A stretch of DNA of 64,000 bases from Oryzicola mucosus (GTDB lineage Bacteria > Pseudomonadota > Alphaproteobacteria > Rhizobiales > Rhizobiaceae). Position 1 is the stretch's first letter, and the number at the start of each line of letters is the position of its first letter. The stretch lies in contig NZ_JACVVX010000001.1 in the NCBI RefSeq assembly GCF_014534685.1, forward strand, positions 372,001 to 436,000. The letters run 5' to 3'. Shown here piece after piece: positions 17,749-28,939 of this stretch. The notes beneath the pieces are model-generated. The model was not told the origin of the DNA. It was given only the letters and a program-made list of their open reading frames with translations, and ran no database searches. The position numbers and the translations under genes were made by a program.

Positions 17749-19896
17749 TCAGGCAGCCGACTCTTCATCGTCGGACTTCTTGTCGCGAGCGATTTCCTTG
17801 CCGGTTTCCTGGTCGACGACCTTCATCGACAGGCGAACCTTGCCGCGCTCGTCGAAGCCCATCAGCTTGACCCAGACCTTCTGGCCTTCCTTGACCACGT
17901 CGGACGTCTTGGCGACGCGCTCATTGGCGAGCTGGGAGATGTGGACCAGGCCGTCACGCGGGCCGAAGAAGTTGACGAAGGCGCCGAAGTCGGCGGTTTT
18001 CACGACCGTGCCTTCGTAGATCTCGCCCACTTCCGGCTCGGCCACGATGGTGTGGATCCACTTCTTGGCCGCTTCGATCTCCTTGGCGTTCGACGAAGCG
18101 ATCTTGATCGTGCCGTCGTCCTCGATGTTGATCTTGGCGCCGGTCTTTTCCACGATCTCGCGGATGACCTTGCCGCCGGAGCCGATGACGTCGCGGATCT
18201 TGTCGGTCGGGATCTGCATGACCTCGATGCGCGGCGCGAACTCGCCGAGTTCCGCACGGCCTTCGGTGATGGCATTGGCCATTTCGCCGAGGATATGCAG
18301 ACGGCCGTCCTTGGCCTGGCCGAGCGCGACCTTCATGATCTCTTCGGTGATGCCGTCGATCTTGATGTCCATCTGCAGGGCGGTGATGCCGCCTTCAGTG
18401 CCGGCCACCTTGAAGTCCATGTCGCCGAGGTGATCTTCGTCGCCCAGGATGTCGGAAAGCACGGCGAAGCGCTCGCCTTCCTTGATCAGGCCCATGGCGA
18501 TACCGGCGACAGGCCGCTGCAGCGGAACGCCCGCATCCATCAGCGCCAGCGAGGTGCCGCAAACGGTCGCCATCGAGGACGAGCCGTTGGACTCGGTGAT
18601 CTCGGAGACGACGCGCAACGTGTAGGGGAACTGCTCGGCGGCGGGCAGCATCGGGCGAATGGCGCGCCATGCCAGCTTGCCGTGACCGATTTCGCGACGG
18701 CCGGGCGAACCCATACGACCGGTTTCACCGACCGAATAGGGCGGGAAGTTGTAGTGAAGGAGGAACTTCTCCTTGTACATGCCGGTCAGCGAGTCGACAT
18801 ACTGCTCGTCCTCGCCGGTGCCCAGCGTGGCGACGACGATCGCCTGGGTCTCGCCGCGGGTGAACAGGGCCGAACCGTGGGTGCGCGGCAGAAGGCCGAC
18901 TTCCGAGACGATCTTGCGGACCGTCGACAGGTCGCGGCCGTCGATGCGGCTGCCGGTGTCGAGGATGTTCCAGCGCACGATCTTGGCCTGGAGCTCCTTG
19001 AAAACGGTGTTGACTTGCTCGCTGGTGTAGAGCGGGGTCTCGTCGCCCTTCGGCGAGAAAGTTTCCTTGACCTTCGCCTTGATCGCGTCGACGGCAGCAT
19101 AGCGCTTCTGCTTGTCGACATTCTTGTAGGCGTCGCGCAGGTCGTTCTCGACGAGCTTCAGCATATCGGCTTCGAGGGCGCCGAAAGACGGGGGCGTGAA
19201 ATCGCGCGGGTCCTTGGCAGCGGCCTCGGCGAGCTTGATGATGGCGTCGATCACCGGCTGGAAGCCCTTGTGGCCGAACATCACAGCACCGAGCATGACG
19301 TCTTCCGAAAGCTCCTTGGCTTCCGACTCGACCATCAGAACGGCATCGCCCGTACCCGCGACGACGAGGTCAAGCTTGGATTCCTGCATTTCGTCGATAT
19401 GCGGGTTGAGCACATACTCGCCGTTGATGTAGCCGACGCGGGCGCCGCCGACCGGGCCCATGAACGGCACGCCCGAAAGCGTCAGGGCAGCCGAAGTGGC
19501 GACGATGGACAGGATGTCCGGATCGTTTTCGAGATCATGCTGGACGACGGTGATGACGACCTGGGTATCGTTCTTGTAGCCGGCAGCGAAAAGCGGACGG
19601 ATCGGGCGGTCGATGAGGCGGGAAACCAGGGTTTCCTTCTCACTCGGACGGCCTTCGCGCTTGAAATAGCCACCGGGGATCTTGCCGGCTGCGTAGGTCT
19701 TTTCCTGGTAGTTCACGGTCAGCGGAAAGAAATCGAAGCCAGGCTTGGGTTCCTTGGCCGAAACGACGGTCGCCAGAACGACGGTTTCGCCATAGGTCGC
19801 CAACACAGCGCCGTCAGCCTGACGGGCGATCTTGCCGGTTTCGAGAATGAGGGGGCGGCCGGCCCACTCGATTTCCACTTTGTGGTGATTGAACAT
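17749..19896 (-). CDS. pnp: Polyribonucleotide nucleotidyltransferase (PNPase)
   Basis: Phosphorolytic 3'-to-5' exoribonuclease and degradosome component. The 715-residue protein starts [16 protein letters not shown] and has two RNase PH-like domains separated by a helical domain, then a KH domain ([12 protein letters not shown], around residue 565) and a C-terminal S1 domain ([26 protein letters not shown]) with an acidic tail. The ATG at 19896 follows AAGGACA; the frame open to 20052 is not conserved-looking. rpsO lies upstream on the same strand, the order known from many bacteria, but separated here by 421 bases containing three hairpin repeats. Confidence 0.98.
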   Translation of the reverse strand: MFNHHKVEIEWAGRPLILETGKIARQADGAVLATYGETVVLATVVSAKEPKPGFDFFPLTVNYQEKTYAAGKIPGGYFKREGRPSEKETLVSRLIDRPIRPLFAAGYKNDTQVVITVVQHDLENDPDILSIVATSAALTLSGVPFMGPVGGARVGYINGEYVLNPHIDEMQESKLDLVVAGTGDAVLMVESEAKELSEDVMLGAVMFGHKGFQPVIDAIIKLAEAAAKDPRDFTPPSFGALEADMLKLVENDLRDAYKNVDKQKRYAAVDAIKAKVKETFSPKGDETPLYTSEQVNTVFKELQAKIVRWNILDTGSRIDGRDLSTVRKIVSEVGLLPRTHGSALFTRGETQAIVVATLGTGEDEQYVDSLTGMYKEKFLLHYNFPPYSVGETGRMGSPGRREIGHGKLAWRAIRPMLPAAEQFPYTLRVVSEITESNGSSSMATVCGTSLALMDAGVPLQRPVAGIAMGLIKEGERFAVLSDILGDEDHLGDMDFKVAGTEGGITALQMDIKIDGITEEIMKVALGQAKDGRLHILGEMANAITEGRAELGEFAPRIEVMQIPTDKIRDVIGSGGKVIREIVEKTGAKINIEDDGTIKIASSNAKEIEAAKKWIHTIVAEPEVGEIYEGTVVKTADFGAFVNFFGPRDGLVHISQLANERVAKTSDVVKEGQKVWVKLMGFDERGKVRLSMKVVDQETGKEIARDKKSDDEESAA

Positions 19897-20116
19897 GTCT
19901 TGTCCTTCATATGCGGAAAGGCGCGCCGACCGTTCGGCGCGAAAACCTTCCCTTGCTTCCGTTCGGACCAGCCACGGGCAAGACAGCGGGAGACTTGGAC
20001 CTTCGCGCCCAGCGCGGCAAGTCTCCTGCAATCCTGCCCCATGACCGTCCATGGGTCGCTCCGCGCCCTATTCCGGCGTCGCGAGCACAGGCCGCTTTCG
20101 CAGCCTTTTCTTACTG

Positions 20117-20266
20117 CATGCCGTTGCCCCAAACCGGTGTCCAGTTTTGGGCGGCATGACTTCCTTGCGCATGCCGTTGCCCCAAAACCGGTACCCACTT
20201 TTGGGCGGCATGACTTCCTTGCGCATGCCGTTGCCCCAAAACCGGTACCCACTTTTGGGCGGCATG
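20117..20266. repeat. Three tandem 53-54-base hairpin repeats between rpsO and pnp
   Basis: Copies begin at 20117, 20170 and 20224. Each starts CATGCCGTTGCCCCAAAA and ends TTTTGGGCGGCATG, so each can fold into a stem with a small bulge around a loop containing CCGGTACCCA. Copies 2 and 3 are nearly identical; copy 1 lacks one A and carries CGGTGTCCAG instead of CGGTACCCAC. In the pnp direction the RNA would present three consecutive stem-loops. The GTGGGTACCGGTTTT core (minus strand) resembles a short repeat found widely in rhizobial intergenic DNA. Nothing else is seen in the gap 19897-20317 apart from the rpsO hairpin. Confidence 0.9.
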
Positions 20267-20278
20267 CTGAATGCGAAA

Positions 20279-20309
20279 CCGGCGGGCCTTCACGAGGAAA
20301 GCCCGCCGG
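20279..20309 (-). terminator. Terminator-like hairpin after rpsO
   Basis: On the minus strand CCGGCGGGC (20309-20301) pairs perfectly with GCCCGCCGG (20287-20279) around 13 bases, eight bases after the rpsO stop. Only TTT follows, so termination may be partial, allowing read-through to pnp. Confidence 0.65.
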
Positions 20310-20317
20310 CCGTTTTC

Positions 20318-20587
20318 TTAGCGGCGCAGACCGAGCTTCTCGATCAGCGTCGTGTAGCGCGAGTTGTCCTTGCGCTTCAGATAGTCGAGCAGGCTACGGC
20401 GCTGCGAAACGAGCGCGAGAAGACCACGGCGGGAATGGTTATCCTTCTTGTGGTCCTTGAAGTGCTCGGTAAGGTTCTTGATGCGCTCCGACAGGATCGC
20501 GACCTGGACTTCCGGAGAACCGGTATCGCCCTTAACGGTTGCGAATTCGGTCATCAATTCCGACTTGCGTTCGGCAGTAATCGACAT
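20318..20587 (-). CDS. rpsO: 30S ribosomal protein S15
   Basis: Primary 16S rRNA-binding protein of the small-subunit platform. The 89-residue protein begins [12 protein letters not shown] and contains the diagnostic [15 protein letters not shown] and [25 protein letters not shown] segments. The ATG at 20587 follows AAGGAAAA. A probable -10 element CTATAT lies at 20693-20688 on the minus strand, about 100 bases upstream, with no clear -35. pnp follows downstream. Confidence 0.98.
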   Translation of the reverse strand: MSITAERKSELMTEFATVKGDTGSPEVQVAILSERIKNLTEHFKDHKKDNHSRRGLLALVSQRRSLLDYLKRKDNSRYTTLIEKLGLRR

Positions 20588-20747
20588 CGGAGTTTTCCTT
20601 TCGATTTGAGGAAATGGGACGCCCACAGCCGGGATGTCGTCCAGCAGAGGCCACGGAACTTGGCGCATTGCACCGAAGTTGTCGCGCATATAGGCGAAAT
20701 CGGAGGGAAAAGCCAGTCCCTTCACAAACGCTGCGAATTTGCCGGCT

Positions 20748-21839
20748 TTACAGCCATTTCTTCCAGCGGAAATAGACCACCAGCGACAGTGCAATGAACG
20801 CCATGAAGCCGAGGGCGGCGGGATATCCGAAATAGGCCTTCAACTCCGGCATGTTCCAGGGCGATGTATCCGGATCGAAATTCATGCCCCAGATACCGGC
20901 CAGGAAAGTCAGCGGGATGAAGATAGCCGAGACGATGGTCAGCACGTTGATGACCTCGTTGATGCGCGCCTGCGACAGCGACAGATGCATCTCGATCAGC
21001 CCGATCGCCATTTCGCGCAAGGATTCCACGGATTCGTTGAGCCGCAAGATATGATCGAGCGTATCGTTGAGGTAAATCTTGGTCTCCGGCGCGATGCAGG
21101 CGGCCTCGGAACGGATCAGCGCTGAAATCGCGTCCCGCAACGGCCCCAAGGCGCGCTTCAACTGGCTGACATTGCGCCGAAGCTCGTGCAGGCGCCGGAC
21201 ATGCTGCTGTTCGGGCGCCCTGAGCATTTCTTCCTCGATACCATCTATGGTGTCCCACATCTGGTCGACCGGCTGGAAATAGCTGTCGACCACGGCGTCG
21301 ATCAGCGCGTAGGCGAGATAATCAGCATTCTTGGTGCGCAGGCGCGATTGGGCCACCTCGATGCGGCGACGGACCGGCTCGAACGGGTCGCCCTCGCGCT
21401 CCTGGAACGTGACGACGAAATCCTCACCGAAAAAGAAGGCGATCTGCTCGTAGCGGCTGGTGGCGACATCGTCCATCATGCTGAGCACGACAAAGACATG
21501 ATCGTCGAAGAACTCGGCCTTGGGCCGCTGGCCGGTATTGACGACGTCTTCCAGCGCCAGCGGATGCAGGTTGAAAATCCGGCCGATATCCTCGATCAGT
21601 TCGATGTTTGCGAGGCCGACGCAATCGAGCCAGATTACCGGCCAGTCCTCGCAGGCGCGCGCAAGCTCGCCAGTGCTGGCGTCGTCCACGACCTGGAAGG
21701 TTTCCGGCGAAATCAGCGTCAGCTTGAGTTCCGAGCGCCGCGCATTGGGGTCGGCGATCAGCGTTCCGGGTGCTGCGCCGACGGGCGAGCGGCGGCGCCT
21801 GCGCGCTGCGCGCTTGGTGGTATCCTGAACAACAGCCAT
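20748..21839 (-). CDS. corA: CorA-family magnesium/cobalt transporter
   Basis: Pentameric inner-membrane divalent cation channel. The 363-residue protein has a large cytoplasmic domain and two C-terminal membrane helices; the first ends in the selectivity-filter motif GMNFD and the second is followed by the basic end FRWKKWL. The ATG at 21839 ([17 protein letters not shown]) is preferred over a TTG nine bases upstream. It is a single gene between truB and rpsO on the same strand. CorA of this type can also carry Co or Ni, or act in efflux. Confidence 0.93.
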   Translation of the reverse strand: MAVVQDTTKRAARRRRRSPVGAAPGTLIADPNARRSELKLTLISPETFQVVDDASTGELARACEDWPVIWLDCVGLANIELIEDIGRIFNLHPLALEDVVNTGQRPKAEFFDDHVFVVLSMMDDVATSRYEQIAFFFGEDFVVTFQEREGDPFEPVRRRIEVAQSRLRTKNADYLAYALIDAVVDSYFQPVDQMWDTIDGIEEEMLRAPEQQHVRRLHELRRNVSQLKRALGPLRDAISALIRSEAACIAPETKIYLNDTLDHILRLNESVESLREMAIGLIEMHLSLSQARINEVINVLTIVSAIFIPLTFLAGIWGMNFDPDTSPWNMPELKAYFGYPAALGFMAFIALSLVVYFRWKKWL

Positions 21840-22058
21840 GCGATGCAACCCGGAATGCTCGGCGATGCCGGCACACTACGCAGAGTTCGCCGGGGACGCG
21901 AGCGGGATTTGTGGGAGATTCGGTGCACCGTTCTCCACTGCCGAGTCGAGAACAAAGCTGTCATGGACCGCTGCCCGGCCTCCGCTAGGGCTCCGGGCGT
22001 TCGTCGCTTCAATCGATAAATCGTTGTCGATCGATCGGCCTTCCGGCCGACTGCTTCC

Positions 22059-22994
22059 TCACCCGGCGAACACCCGTTTGGGTTTGAACATGCCCTGCTC
22101 GATGGCGCCGATGGCGACCAGGCGACCGCGGGCGGTGACGCAGGCTTCGTCGGCCTCTACGGGCGCGTCGCGACCCCGGACGATGACCGGATTGCCGAGC
22201 CTGATCTTGCTGGCGGTATCGTCGCTGACGGCAACCTGCGGCAGGCAGTCAAGCGCTGCCGACGTGTCGACCAGATAGGCGTCGATGGCGGTGAAATCGA
22301 TAGGCCCCTCGCCCGGCTCGCCGCGCGCGGCTTCCAGTTCCGCCACGGTCACGAAATCGTCCGCCGTGAACGGGTCGACCGCGCTGCGGCGGAGCATCGA
22401 GATGTAGCCGTAGCAACCGAGGTCGCGACCCATGTCGCGGGCCAGGGAGCGCACATAGGTGCCCTTGCCGCATTCGATTTCGAAGGTCGTGCTGTCGGTG
22501 GCCAGTTCGACGATGTCGAAGCGGGCGATCTCGACCTCGCGGGCGGGAATATCGACGGTCTCGCCTTCGCGCGCCAGATCATAGGCGCGCTCGCCGGCAA
22601 TCTTGATCGCGGAGAACTGCGGCGGCGTCTGCATGATGACCCCGGTGTAGTTCGGCATCACGGCGCGGACCTCGGCTTCCGACGGACGCTTCTCGGAGGT
22701 CTTGGTGACCGGGCCCTCGAGATCGTCGGTGGTGCGCTCCTCGCCCCAGGCCACGGTGAAGCGATAGATTTTCGCACCGTCCTGCACATAGGGAACCGTC
22801 TTGGTCGCATCGCCCAGCGCTATCGGCAACATGCCGGACGCAAGCGGATCGAGCGTTCCGGCATGTCCGGCCTTTTCAGCCTGGAACAGCCACTTCACCT
22901 TGGAAACGGCCTCGGTCGAGCCCATGCCGACCGGCTTGTCGAGTACCAGCCAACCCGAGATCGGGCGGCCCTTCTTCTTGCGCGGGCGGGACAT
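22059..22994 (-). CDS. truB: tRNA pseudouridine(55) synthase TruB
   Basis: Converts U55 of the T-loop of all elongator tRNAs to pseudouridine. The 311-residue protein has the N-terminal [18 protein letters not shown] motif and the catalytic Asp in [19 protein letters not shown]. The ATG at 22994 shares one base with the rbfA stop (TGATG), so the two are translationally coupled. It is the last gene of the rimP-nusA-infB-rbfA-truB superoperon; corA and rpsO follow on the same strand after a 219-base gap with no recognised gene. Confidence 0.97.
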   Translation of the reverse strand: MSRPRKKKGRPISGWLVLDKPVGMGSTEAVSKVKWLFQAEKAGHAGTLDPLASGMLPIALGDATKTVPYVQDGAKIYRFTVAWGEERTTDDLEGPVTKTSEKRPSEAEVRAVMPNYTGVIMQTPPQFSAIKIAGERAYDLAREGETVDIPAREVEIARFDIVELATDSTTFEIECGKGTYVRSLARDMGRDLGCYGYISMLRRSAVDPFTADDFVTVAELEAARGEPGEGPIDFTAIDAYLVDTSAALDCLPQVAVSDDTASKIRLGNPVIVRGRDAPVEADEACVTARGRLVAIGAIEQGMFKPKRVFAG

Positions 22995-23398
22995 CAATCG
23001 TTTTCCTTGTCACCGTCAAGATCGCGGGCCACTTCGGGCGACCGCAAGAGATCGTTGATCTTGGCGAAATTGTCGTAGCTGGTGTCGAGCTTGAAGCGGA
23101 ATTCAGGCATGTATTTCATCTGCCGCAGCGCGTGGGAAACGCGGCCGCGAATGAATTTGGCATGCTTGTTCAGCGCATCGATGATGGCATCGGTATCCTT
23201 GGTGCCGAGCGGGGACACGAAGGCGGTTGCGACCTTCAGATCCGGCGACATGCGGACCTCGGAAATCGAAATCACGGCCATTTCCAGAACCGGGTCGAGC
23301 AGTTCGCCGCGCTGGAGCATTTCCGACAGAGAATGGCGCACCTGTTCGCCGACGCGAAGCTGGCGTTGCGTTGGGCCGTGCGAATTGGGCTGAGCCAT
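22994..23398 (-). CDS. rbfA: 30S ribosome-binding factor RbfA
   Basis: KH-fold assembly factor for late 16S rRNA maturation. The 134-residue protein contains [17 protein letters not shown], the central [18 protein letters not shown] strand-turn and [20 protein letters not shown], all typical. The ATG at 23398 ([16 protein letters not shown]) follows GGACAGG; a longer frame to 23422 is not needed. It is coupled to truB by a TGATG overlap. Confidence 0.96.
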   Translation of the reverse strand: MAQPNSHGPTQRQLRVGEQVRHSLSEMLQRGELLDPVLEMAVISISEVRMSPDLKVATAFVSPLGTKDTDAIIDALNKHAKFIRGRVSHALRQMKYMPEFRFKLDTSYDNFAKINDLLRSPEVARDLDGDKEND

Positions 23399-23455
23399 GA
23401 ACCTACCTGTCCGTTGCTTCAAAGTATCATGTTTTCCGCCAACGGGCGAACCCGC

Positions 23456-23974
23456 CTACGGTTGCGCCGCATGGCTCGCTTCGTCTATCGCGGCGGCGAA
23501 GGCCTTCATGTCGTTCTCATCCTCGAAAGCCGAGAGAGGAACGATGACCGGCTCCGGGCCGACCCGAATGAAAACCCGTCCGCCAAAGACGAGCACCTGC
23601 GCGATGGTTTCCATCGCGATCTTCCGATGCCGCCCATCCGCCATTTGCGACAGATGATCGCCCCATTCCTCCAAAACCACCTCGCCTTGCGGCACGGCAT
23701 GTTTCGAAGCCCTGCGACGCGGCACCCAATTGGTGAAGGCTATGGCCGCAGCCCCTGCGATCATAAGGATCACCGCAGCCGAAGCATACCATGCGCCTGT
23801 CGAGATGGTGTCCGGCAACAGCCCGATCATGATGCCGCCGCAACCGACGATCACCATCAGCGCCAGCTTCATCTTGCCGCTCAATTCCCTGGGCAGCATT
23901 TCGTAAGCGAGGAAATCCGCACGCGTCAGCCTGAAGCTCAGCGTGCGGAGCGGTTTGCGGGTCTCGTCTACCAT
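23456..23974 (-). CDS. YcxB-like two-helix membrane protein
   Basis: The 172-residue protein has a short cytoplasmic N-terminus, two adjacent membrane segments (LALMVIVGCGGIMIGLL and WYASAAVILMIAGAAAIAF) and a soluble C-terminal domain. That domain matches the YcxB-like pattern: EWGDHLSQ..., a basic HRKIAMETIAQV, VFIRV, and a final IVPLSAFEDENDMKAF. Function is unknown. It is on the same strand inside the superoperon, 31 bases after infB and 57 before rbfA, where most bacteria have no gene. Confidence 0.7.
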   Translation of the reverse strand: MVDETRKPLRTLSFRLTRADFLAYEMLPRELSGKMKLALMVIVGCGGIMIGLLPDTISTGAWYASAAVILMIAGAAAIAFTNWVPRRRASKHAVPQGEVVLEEWGDHLSQMADGRHRKIAMETIAQVLVFGGRVFIRVGPEPVIVPLSAFEDENDMKAFAAAIDEASHAAQP

Positions 23975-24005
23975 ACGGGATGGAAGGAGGCGCCGAAGCG
24001 CCGCC

Positions 24006-26606
24006 TTACAGGCGTCTCGTCACCATCTCTACGCGGAAGCACTCGATGACGTCACCGACATGCATGTCCTCGTAGTTCTGGAAGGCCATGCCGCACTCCT
24101 GACCGACCGGCACTTCGGGCACTTCGTCCTTGAAGCGCTTGAGGGTCTTGAGCGTGCCTTCGTGGATGACAACGTTGTCGCGGATGAGGCGGACGCCCGC
24201 ACCGCGCTCGACCTTGCCTTCGGTGATGCGGCAACCCGCGACCTTGCCGACCTTGGTGATGTCGAACACTTCGAGGATTTCGGCATTGCCGATGAAGGTT
24301 TCGCGGCGTTCCGGCGAAAGCAGACCCGACATCGCATCCTTCACGTCATCCACGAGAGCGTAGATGATGTTGTAGTAGCGGATCTCGATGCCTGCCTGTT
24401 CGGCGGCCTGACGCGCCTGCACATTGGCACGCACGTTGAAGCCGATGATCACAGCACCCGATGTTTCGGCGAGCGACACATCGCTCTCGGTGATGCCGCC
24501 GGCACCGGCATGAACGATGCGCGCACGCACTTCGTCGGTGCCGAGATTGTCGAGGGCAGCCACGATGGCTTCGACCGAACCTTGCACGTCGCCCTTGATG
24601 AGCAGCGTGAACTCCTTCAGGCCGGAGGTCTGCAGCTTCGACATCATCTGCTCGAGCGAACCGCGCTGGCCGACATGGCGTGCGGCAGCCTTGTCGCGCG
24701 CCAGACGCTGGCGATACTCGGTGATCTCGCGGGCACGGGCCTCGTCATTGACCACGGCGAACTTGTCGCCCGCCTGCGGCGTACCCTGGATGCCCAGGAT
24801 TTCCACCGGCGTGGACGGCAGCGCCTCGGACAGATGCTTGCCGAGATCGTTGACCAGAGCGCGAACGCGGCCCCACTCGTTGCCGGCGACGAGAATGTCG
24901 CCGGGCAGCAGCGTGCCGGTCTGCACCAGGACGGTGGCAACCGGGCCGCGACCCTTATCGAGCTTGGCCTCGATGACAACACCCTCGGCGGTACGCTCCG
25001 GGTTGGCCTTGAGGTCGAGCACTTCGGCCTGCAGCAGGATGGCTTCGAGCAGCTTGTCGAGGCCCTGGCCCGTCTTGGCCGAGACTTCGACGTCGAGCAC
25101 TTCACCGCCCATCGATTCCACGAAGACTTCGTGGCGCAGCAGTTCGGTGCGCACCTTGTTGGCGTCGGCCTCGTGCTTGTCGACCTTGTTGATGGCGACG
25201 ATGATCGGAACGCCGGCAGCCTTGGCATGGCTGATCGACTCGATCGTCTGCGGCATCACGCTGTCGTCGGCGGCGACCACCAGGATGGCGATGTCGGTGG
25301 CCTGCGCACCGCGGGCACGCATCGCCGTGAAGGCGGCGTGGCCGGGCGTGTCGATGAAGGTGATCTTCTGACCGTTCTTCTCGACCTGATAGGCGCCGAT
25401 ATGCTGGGTGATGCCACCGGCTTCGCCGGACACGACATTGGCGTTGCGGATGGCGTCGAGCAGCGAGGTCTTGCCGTGGTCGACGTGGCCCATGATGGTA
25501 ACCACCGGCGGCCGGGGCTCCATGTCCTCGGGACGGTCCGCGATGTCGAACAGGCCTTCCTCGATGTCGGACTCGGCGACGCGGCGGACCGTGTGGCCGA
25601 ATTCGGACGCCACCAGCTCGGCGGTGTCGGCATCAAGCACGTCGCCGGGCTTCATGATCTGGCCCTGCTTCATGAAGTACTTGACGACGTCGACAGCACG
25701 CTCGGACATACGCTGCGCCAACTCCTGGATGGAGATGGTCTCGGGCAGGATGACCTCGCGCATCACCTTCTCGCGTGGCTCGTTGTGCATCGCGCGCTTG
25801 AACTTCTCCTGGCGGCGACGCATGGCCGACAGCGAGCGCGCACGTTCGGCACCGTCGTCGGACAGGGCGCTGTTGAGCGTCAGCTTGCCGCGACGGCGGT
25901 CTTCCTCGCCCTTGGTCTTGGCGGGACGGGCCGGCACCTCGGGTGCCGCTACGCGGCGGACCGGGGTTGCAGCCGGAGCGACGCGACCGCCCTTGGGACG
26001 CGGCTTGGCCTCTTCCTCTTCCTGCTCCATGGCGCGGTTGATCGGAGCGGGTGCTGCCGTGGGCGCACGGCGGCGTGCATCTTCCTCGGCGCGGCGGCGC
26101 GAGTCGGCCTCGGCCTGGATGCGGGCTTCTTCCTCGGCCTGGCGACGCGCGGACTCCTCGCGTTCGAGCCTGCGACGCTCGTCTTCCTCGGCGCGGCGCT
26201 TGGCTTCGACAATGGCGCGCTGACGCTCTTCGGCGTCGCGTGCCTGCGATCCTTCCAGCGCACGGCGGCGCGCTTCCATCTCGCTCTTAGACAGCTCGTT
26301 CAGCACCATGCCCGAACGCTCGTTCTGCGGCGCGGGGCGCGGAGCCTCACGCACCACCGGTGCGGGGCGAACCTGCTGGACCGGCGGCTTGGGCGCGAAG
26401 ACGGGCTGCGGCGCGGGCGCCTCAGGCTTGTTGTCACCGGGCATGCTGAACTTGCGCTTCTTCGTCTCGACAACGACCGCCTTGGTGCGGCCGTGCGAGA
26501 AGTTCTGGCGCACTGTTCCCTGCTCGATTCCGGGACGCTTCAACGTCAAGGTCTTCTTCTGACCGCCGTCCGACGTCTTGTCATCACCCGATTTGGTATC
26601 GCTCAT
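24006..26606 (-). CDS. infB: Translation initiation factor IF-2
   Basis: GTPase that delivers initiator fMet-tRNA to the 30S subunit and promotes subunit joining. The 866-residue protein has a long charged N-terminal region rich in Arg/Glu heptad-like repeats (about residues 90-230), an IF2-N motif ([22 protein letters not shown]), then the G domain with [23 protein letters not shown] and NKVDKHEAD, and the C-terminal tRNA-binding domains. It overlaps the preceding YlxR-type gene by four bases (ATGA). Confidence 0.98.
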   Translation of the reverse strand: MSDTKSGDDKTSDGGQKKTLTLKRPGIEQGTVRQNFSHGRTKAVVVETKKRKFSMPGDNKPEAPAPQPVFAPKPPVQQVRPAPVVREAPRPAPQNERSGMVLNELSKSEMEARRRALEGSQARDAEERQRAIVEAKRRAEEDERRRLEREESARRQAEEEARIQAEADSRRRAEEDARRRAPTAAPAPINRAMEQEEEEAKPRPKGGRVAPAATPVRRVAAPEVPARPAKTKGEEDRRRGKLTLNSALSDDGAERARSLSAMRRRQEKFKRAMHNEPREKVMREVILPETISIQELAQRMSERAVDVVKYFMKQGQIMKPGDVLDADTAELVASEFGHTVRRVAESDIEEGLFDIADRPEDMEPRPPVVTIMGHVDHGKTSLLDAIRNANVVSGEAGGITQHIGAYQVEKNGQKITFIDTPGHAAFTAMRARGAQATDIAILVVAADDSVMPQTIESISHAKAAGVPIIVAINKVDKHEADANKVRTELLRHEVFVESMGGEVLDVEVSAKTGQGLDKLLEAILLQAEVLDLKANPERTAEGVVIEAKLDKGRGPVATVLVQTGTLLPGDILVAGNEWGRVRALVNDLGKHLSEALPSTPVEILGIQGTPQAGDKFAVVNDEARAREITEYRQRLARDKAAARHVGQRGSLEQMMSKLQTSGLKEFTLLIKGDVQGSVEAIVAALDNLGTDEVRARIVHAGAGGITESDVSLAETSGAVIIGFNVRANVQARQAAEQAGIEIRYYNIIYALVDDVKDAMSGLLSPERRETFIGNAEILEVFDITKVGKVAGCRITEGKVERGAGVRLIRDNVVIHEGTLKTLKRFKDEVPEVPVGQECGMAFQNYEDMHVGDVIECFRVEMVTRRL

Positions 26607-27262
26607 TCCATATCCTCTGCGGCTTCGTCATCTTCGGCAACTGCCGCAATCATCGCCAGATCATCCGGGGATCCGCCCCGATATCGGTCAAGCGCAACCA
26701 TGCGCTTCACAACCGCTTTTCCCGCATCGCCCGCGAGACCGGCTGCATGTATCACATTTGTACCCCCTAATGCCAAACCCAATTCGGCTTCCGAAAAAAG
26801 TTTGTAAAAAGGGATGGCGGGGCCGCCCGCGTAAACGGTAGCCCGCCTGGCCTGGGTAATCTTGCGCACCCCGTCGTCGGAGGCCTCATGCGCATGCAGC
26901 ACGAACAGGGCTTTGCCTGACCGCACCGCACCATCTACTTTTGCTGCGCCCATTGCAACCATGCCAGCCTTGCGGGCAAGGCCGAGATTGCCGAGCGCGG
27001 CCCTCACCAACAGCTGGTCGACCAAGGCGCCGAGGTCGTCGGGCACGACGACCTGACGTTTGAAGGCACGCGCGAAGGCGCCCTTGGCAGCCGCCTTGTC
27101 GACATGAATACGGTCGGCGGTGACCCAACACCCCCGACCGGGAAGATTCCGCTTCAAATCTGGAACGACGGCCGAATCCGGGCCGACGACGAAACGGATA
27201 AGATTATCCGCGTCGCCGTTCTGGCGCGTGACGATGCAGGTGCGATCGTTCATCTCGTCCAA
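26603..27262 (-). CDS. YlxR (DUF448) / L7Ae-fold RNA-binding protein
   Basis: The 219-residue product has an N-terminal YlxR domain ([19 protein letters not shown]...LPGRGCWV) and a C-terminal L7Ae-like domain ([38 protein letters not shown]). Both are RNA-binding modules, usually separate in Firmicutes and fused in alphaproteobacteria. The TTG at 27262 has GGAG at good spacing; the ATG at 27253 (MNDRTC) is the alternative. It sits between nusA and infB, 23 bases after nusA and overlapping infB by four bases. A role in RNA metabolism or control of the operon is inferred. Confidence 0.88.
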   Translation of the reverse strand: MDEMNDRTCIVTRQNGDADNLIRFVVGPDSAVVPDLKRNLPGRGCWVTADRIHVDKAAAKGAFARAFKRQVVVPDDLGALVDQLLVRAALGNLGLARKAGMVAMGAAKVDGAVRSGKALFVLHAHEASDDGVRKITQARRATVYAGGPAIPFYKLFSEAELGLALGGTNVIHAAGLAGDAGKAVVKRMVALDRYRGGSPDDLAMIAAVAEDDEAAEDME

Positions 27263-27285
27263 GGGTTGCTCCAGAGGTGGTCACC

Positions 27286-28893
27286 TTACGCTTCCGACGC
27301 TTCGACAGCGTCGGCATCGTCAACTTCTTCTTCCGTGGCGATATCGTCTTCCGTGATCCAGCCTGCCTTCAAGCGGGCGGAAACGACCATCTGCTCGGCA
27401 TCGGCGCGGGAAACGCCGAAATCGTTCAGCACGCCCGGGAAGAACTTGGTCTCGCCGTCCTTGCGTTCTTTCCAGCCGACGAGGTCGTCAACGGCATAGC
27501 CGGCAAAGTCCTCGACCGTCTTCACGCCATCATTGCCCAGCGCCACCAGCATCGCGGTGGTGATGCCCGGAACGTCGCGCAACTCGTCCGCTACGCCAAG
27601 GCCGCGACGCTTTTCGTCATGCTCGGCCTCGATCTTGTCGAGATATTCGCGCGCACGGGTCTGAATCTCGCTTGCCGTATCTTCGTCAAAGCCGTCAATG
27701 GACGCGATATCGCCGGAATCGACATAGGCGACTTCCTCGACCGAGGTGAAGCCTTCCGAAGCCAGCACCTGGCCGACCATCTCGTCGACATCCAGCGCTT
27801 CCATGAACAAGGTGGAACGCTCGACGAATTCCTTCTGACGCCGCTCGGACTCTTCCTGCTCGGTCAGAATGTCGATGTCCCAGCCAGTCAACTGCGAGGC
27901 GAGACGCACGTTCTGTCCGCGACGGCCGATGGCAAGAGATAGTTGGTCATCGGGAACGACAACTTCAATACGCTCGGCATCCTCGTCGAGCACGACCTTG
28001 GCCACTTCGGCCGGCTGCAGCGCATTAACAATGAAAGACGCGGCCGAAGGCGACCACGGAATGATGTCGATCTTTTCGCCCTGCAACTCGCCGACGACGG
28101 CCTGAACGCGCGAACCGCGCATACCGACGCAGGCGCCGACCGGATCGATCGAGCTGTCGCGCGAGGTGACGGCGATCTTGGCGCGCGAACCCGGATCACG
28201 GGCAACCGACTTGATCTCGATGATGCCGTCGTAGATTTCCGGCACTTCCATGGTGAACAGCTTGGCCATGAACTGCGGATGGGTACGGGACATGAAAATC
28301 TGCGGGCCGCGCTGCTCGCGACGCACGTCATAGACATAGGCGCGAACCCGGTCGCCATATTTGTAGTTTTCGCGGGGGATCAGCTCATCGCGGCGGATGA
28401 TGGCCTCGCCGCGGCCGAGATCGACGATGACGTTGCCGTATTCGACGCGCTTGACCGTGCCGTTGACGATCTCGCCGATGCGATCCTTGTATTCGTCGAA
28501 CTGGCGGTCGCGTTCCGCCTCGCGAACCTTCTGGACGATGACCTGCTTGGCGGACTGGGCGGCGATACGGCCGAAATCCATCGGCGGCAGCTGCTCGGCG
28601 ATGAAATCGCCGACCTGCGCGTCGGGGTTGCGCTCACGCGCCGTCGAAAGTGCGATCTGCGTGGCGTAATCCTCGACCGTCTCCACCACTTCCATCAGAC
28701 GCTGCAGCTTCATCTCGCCCGTCTGGGCATTGATGTCGGCGCGAATGTTGGTTTCCTGGCCATAGCGCGAACGCGCGGCCTTCTGGATCGCATCGGCCAT
28801 GGCGGCGATGACGATCTGCTTGTCGATCGACTTCTCGCGGGCAACCGCGTCAGCGATCTGGAGAAGTTCGAGCCTGTTGGCGCTTACAACCAT
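27286..28893 (-). CDS. nusA: Transcription termination/antitermination protein NusA
   Basis: RNA polymerase-binding factor that affects pausing, termination and rRNA antitermination. The 535-residue protein has the N-terminal polymerase-binding domain ([18 protein letters not shown]), an S1 domain ([21 protein letters not shown]), two KH domains ([30 protein letters not shown]) and C-terminal acidic helix-hairpin-helix repeats. GGGAGA precedes the ATG. It follows rimP by 46 bases in the superoperon. Confidence 0.98.
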   Translation of the reverse strand: MVVSANRLELLQIADAVAREKSIDKQIVIAAMADAIQKAARSRYGQETNIRADINAQTGEMKLQRLMEVVETVEDYATQIALSTARERNPDAQVGDFIAEQLPPMDFGRIAAQSAKQVIVQKVREAERDRQFDEYKDRIGEIVNGTVKRVEYGNVIVDLGRGEAIIRRDELIPRENYKYGDRVRAYVYDVRREQRGPQIFMSRTHPQFMAKLFTMEVPEIYDGIIEIKSVARDPGSRAKIAVTSRDSSIDPVGACVGMRGSRVQAVVGELQGEKIDIIPWSPSAASFIVNALQPAEVAKVVLDEDAERIEVVVPDDQLSLAIGRRGQNVRLASQLTGWDIDILTEQEESERRQKEFVERSTLFMEALDVDEMVGQVLASEGFTSVEEVAYVDSGDIASIDGFDEDTASEIQTRAREYLDKIEAEHDEKRRGLGVADELRDVPGITTAMLVALGNDGVKTVEDFAGYAVDDLVGWKERKDGETKFFPGVLNDFGVSRADAEQMVVSARLKAGWITEDDIATEEEVDDADAVEASEA

Positions 28894-28939
28894 TTTCGTC
28901 TCCCGGAATGGGTTCGCCGGATTGCCGGCTCCCGTTCAG

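Noticed and set aside
20117-20266. A CRISPR array (regular repeats of 53-54 bases)
   Set aside because: The copies are contiguous with no unique spacers, and no cas genes are present; it is a tandem hairpin repeat.
17941-20460. An 839-codon open frame on the plus strand across pnp
   Set aside because: Antisense shadow of pnp, extending through the hairpin repeats into rpsO; no protein motif.
23943-26807. A 954-codon open frame on the plus strand across infB
   Set aside because: It is exactly antisense to infB and arises from the high GC third-position bias; it has no ribosome binding site and only low-complexity His/Arg/Leu-rich sequence.
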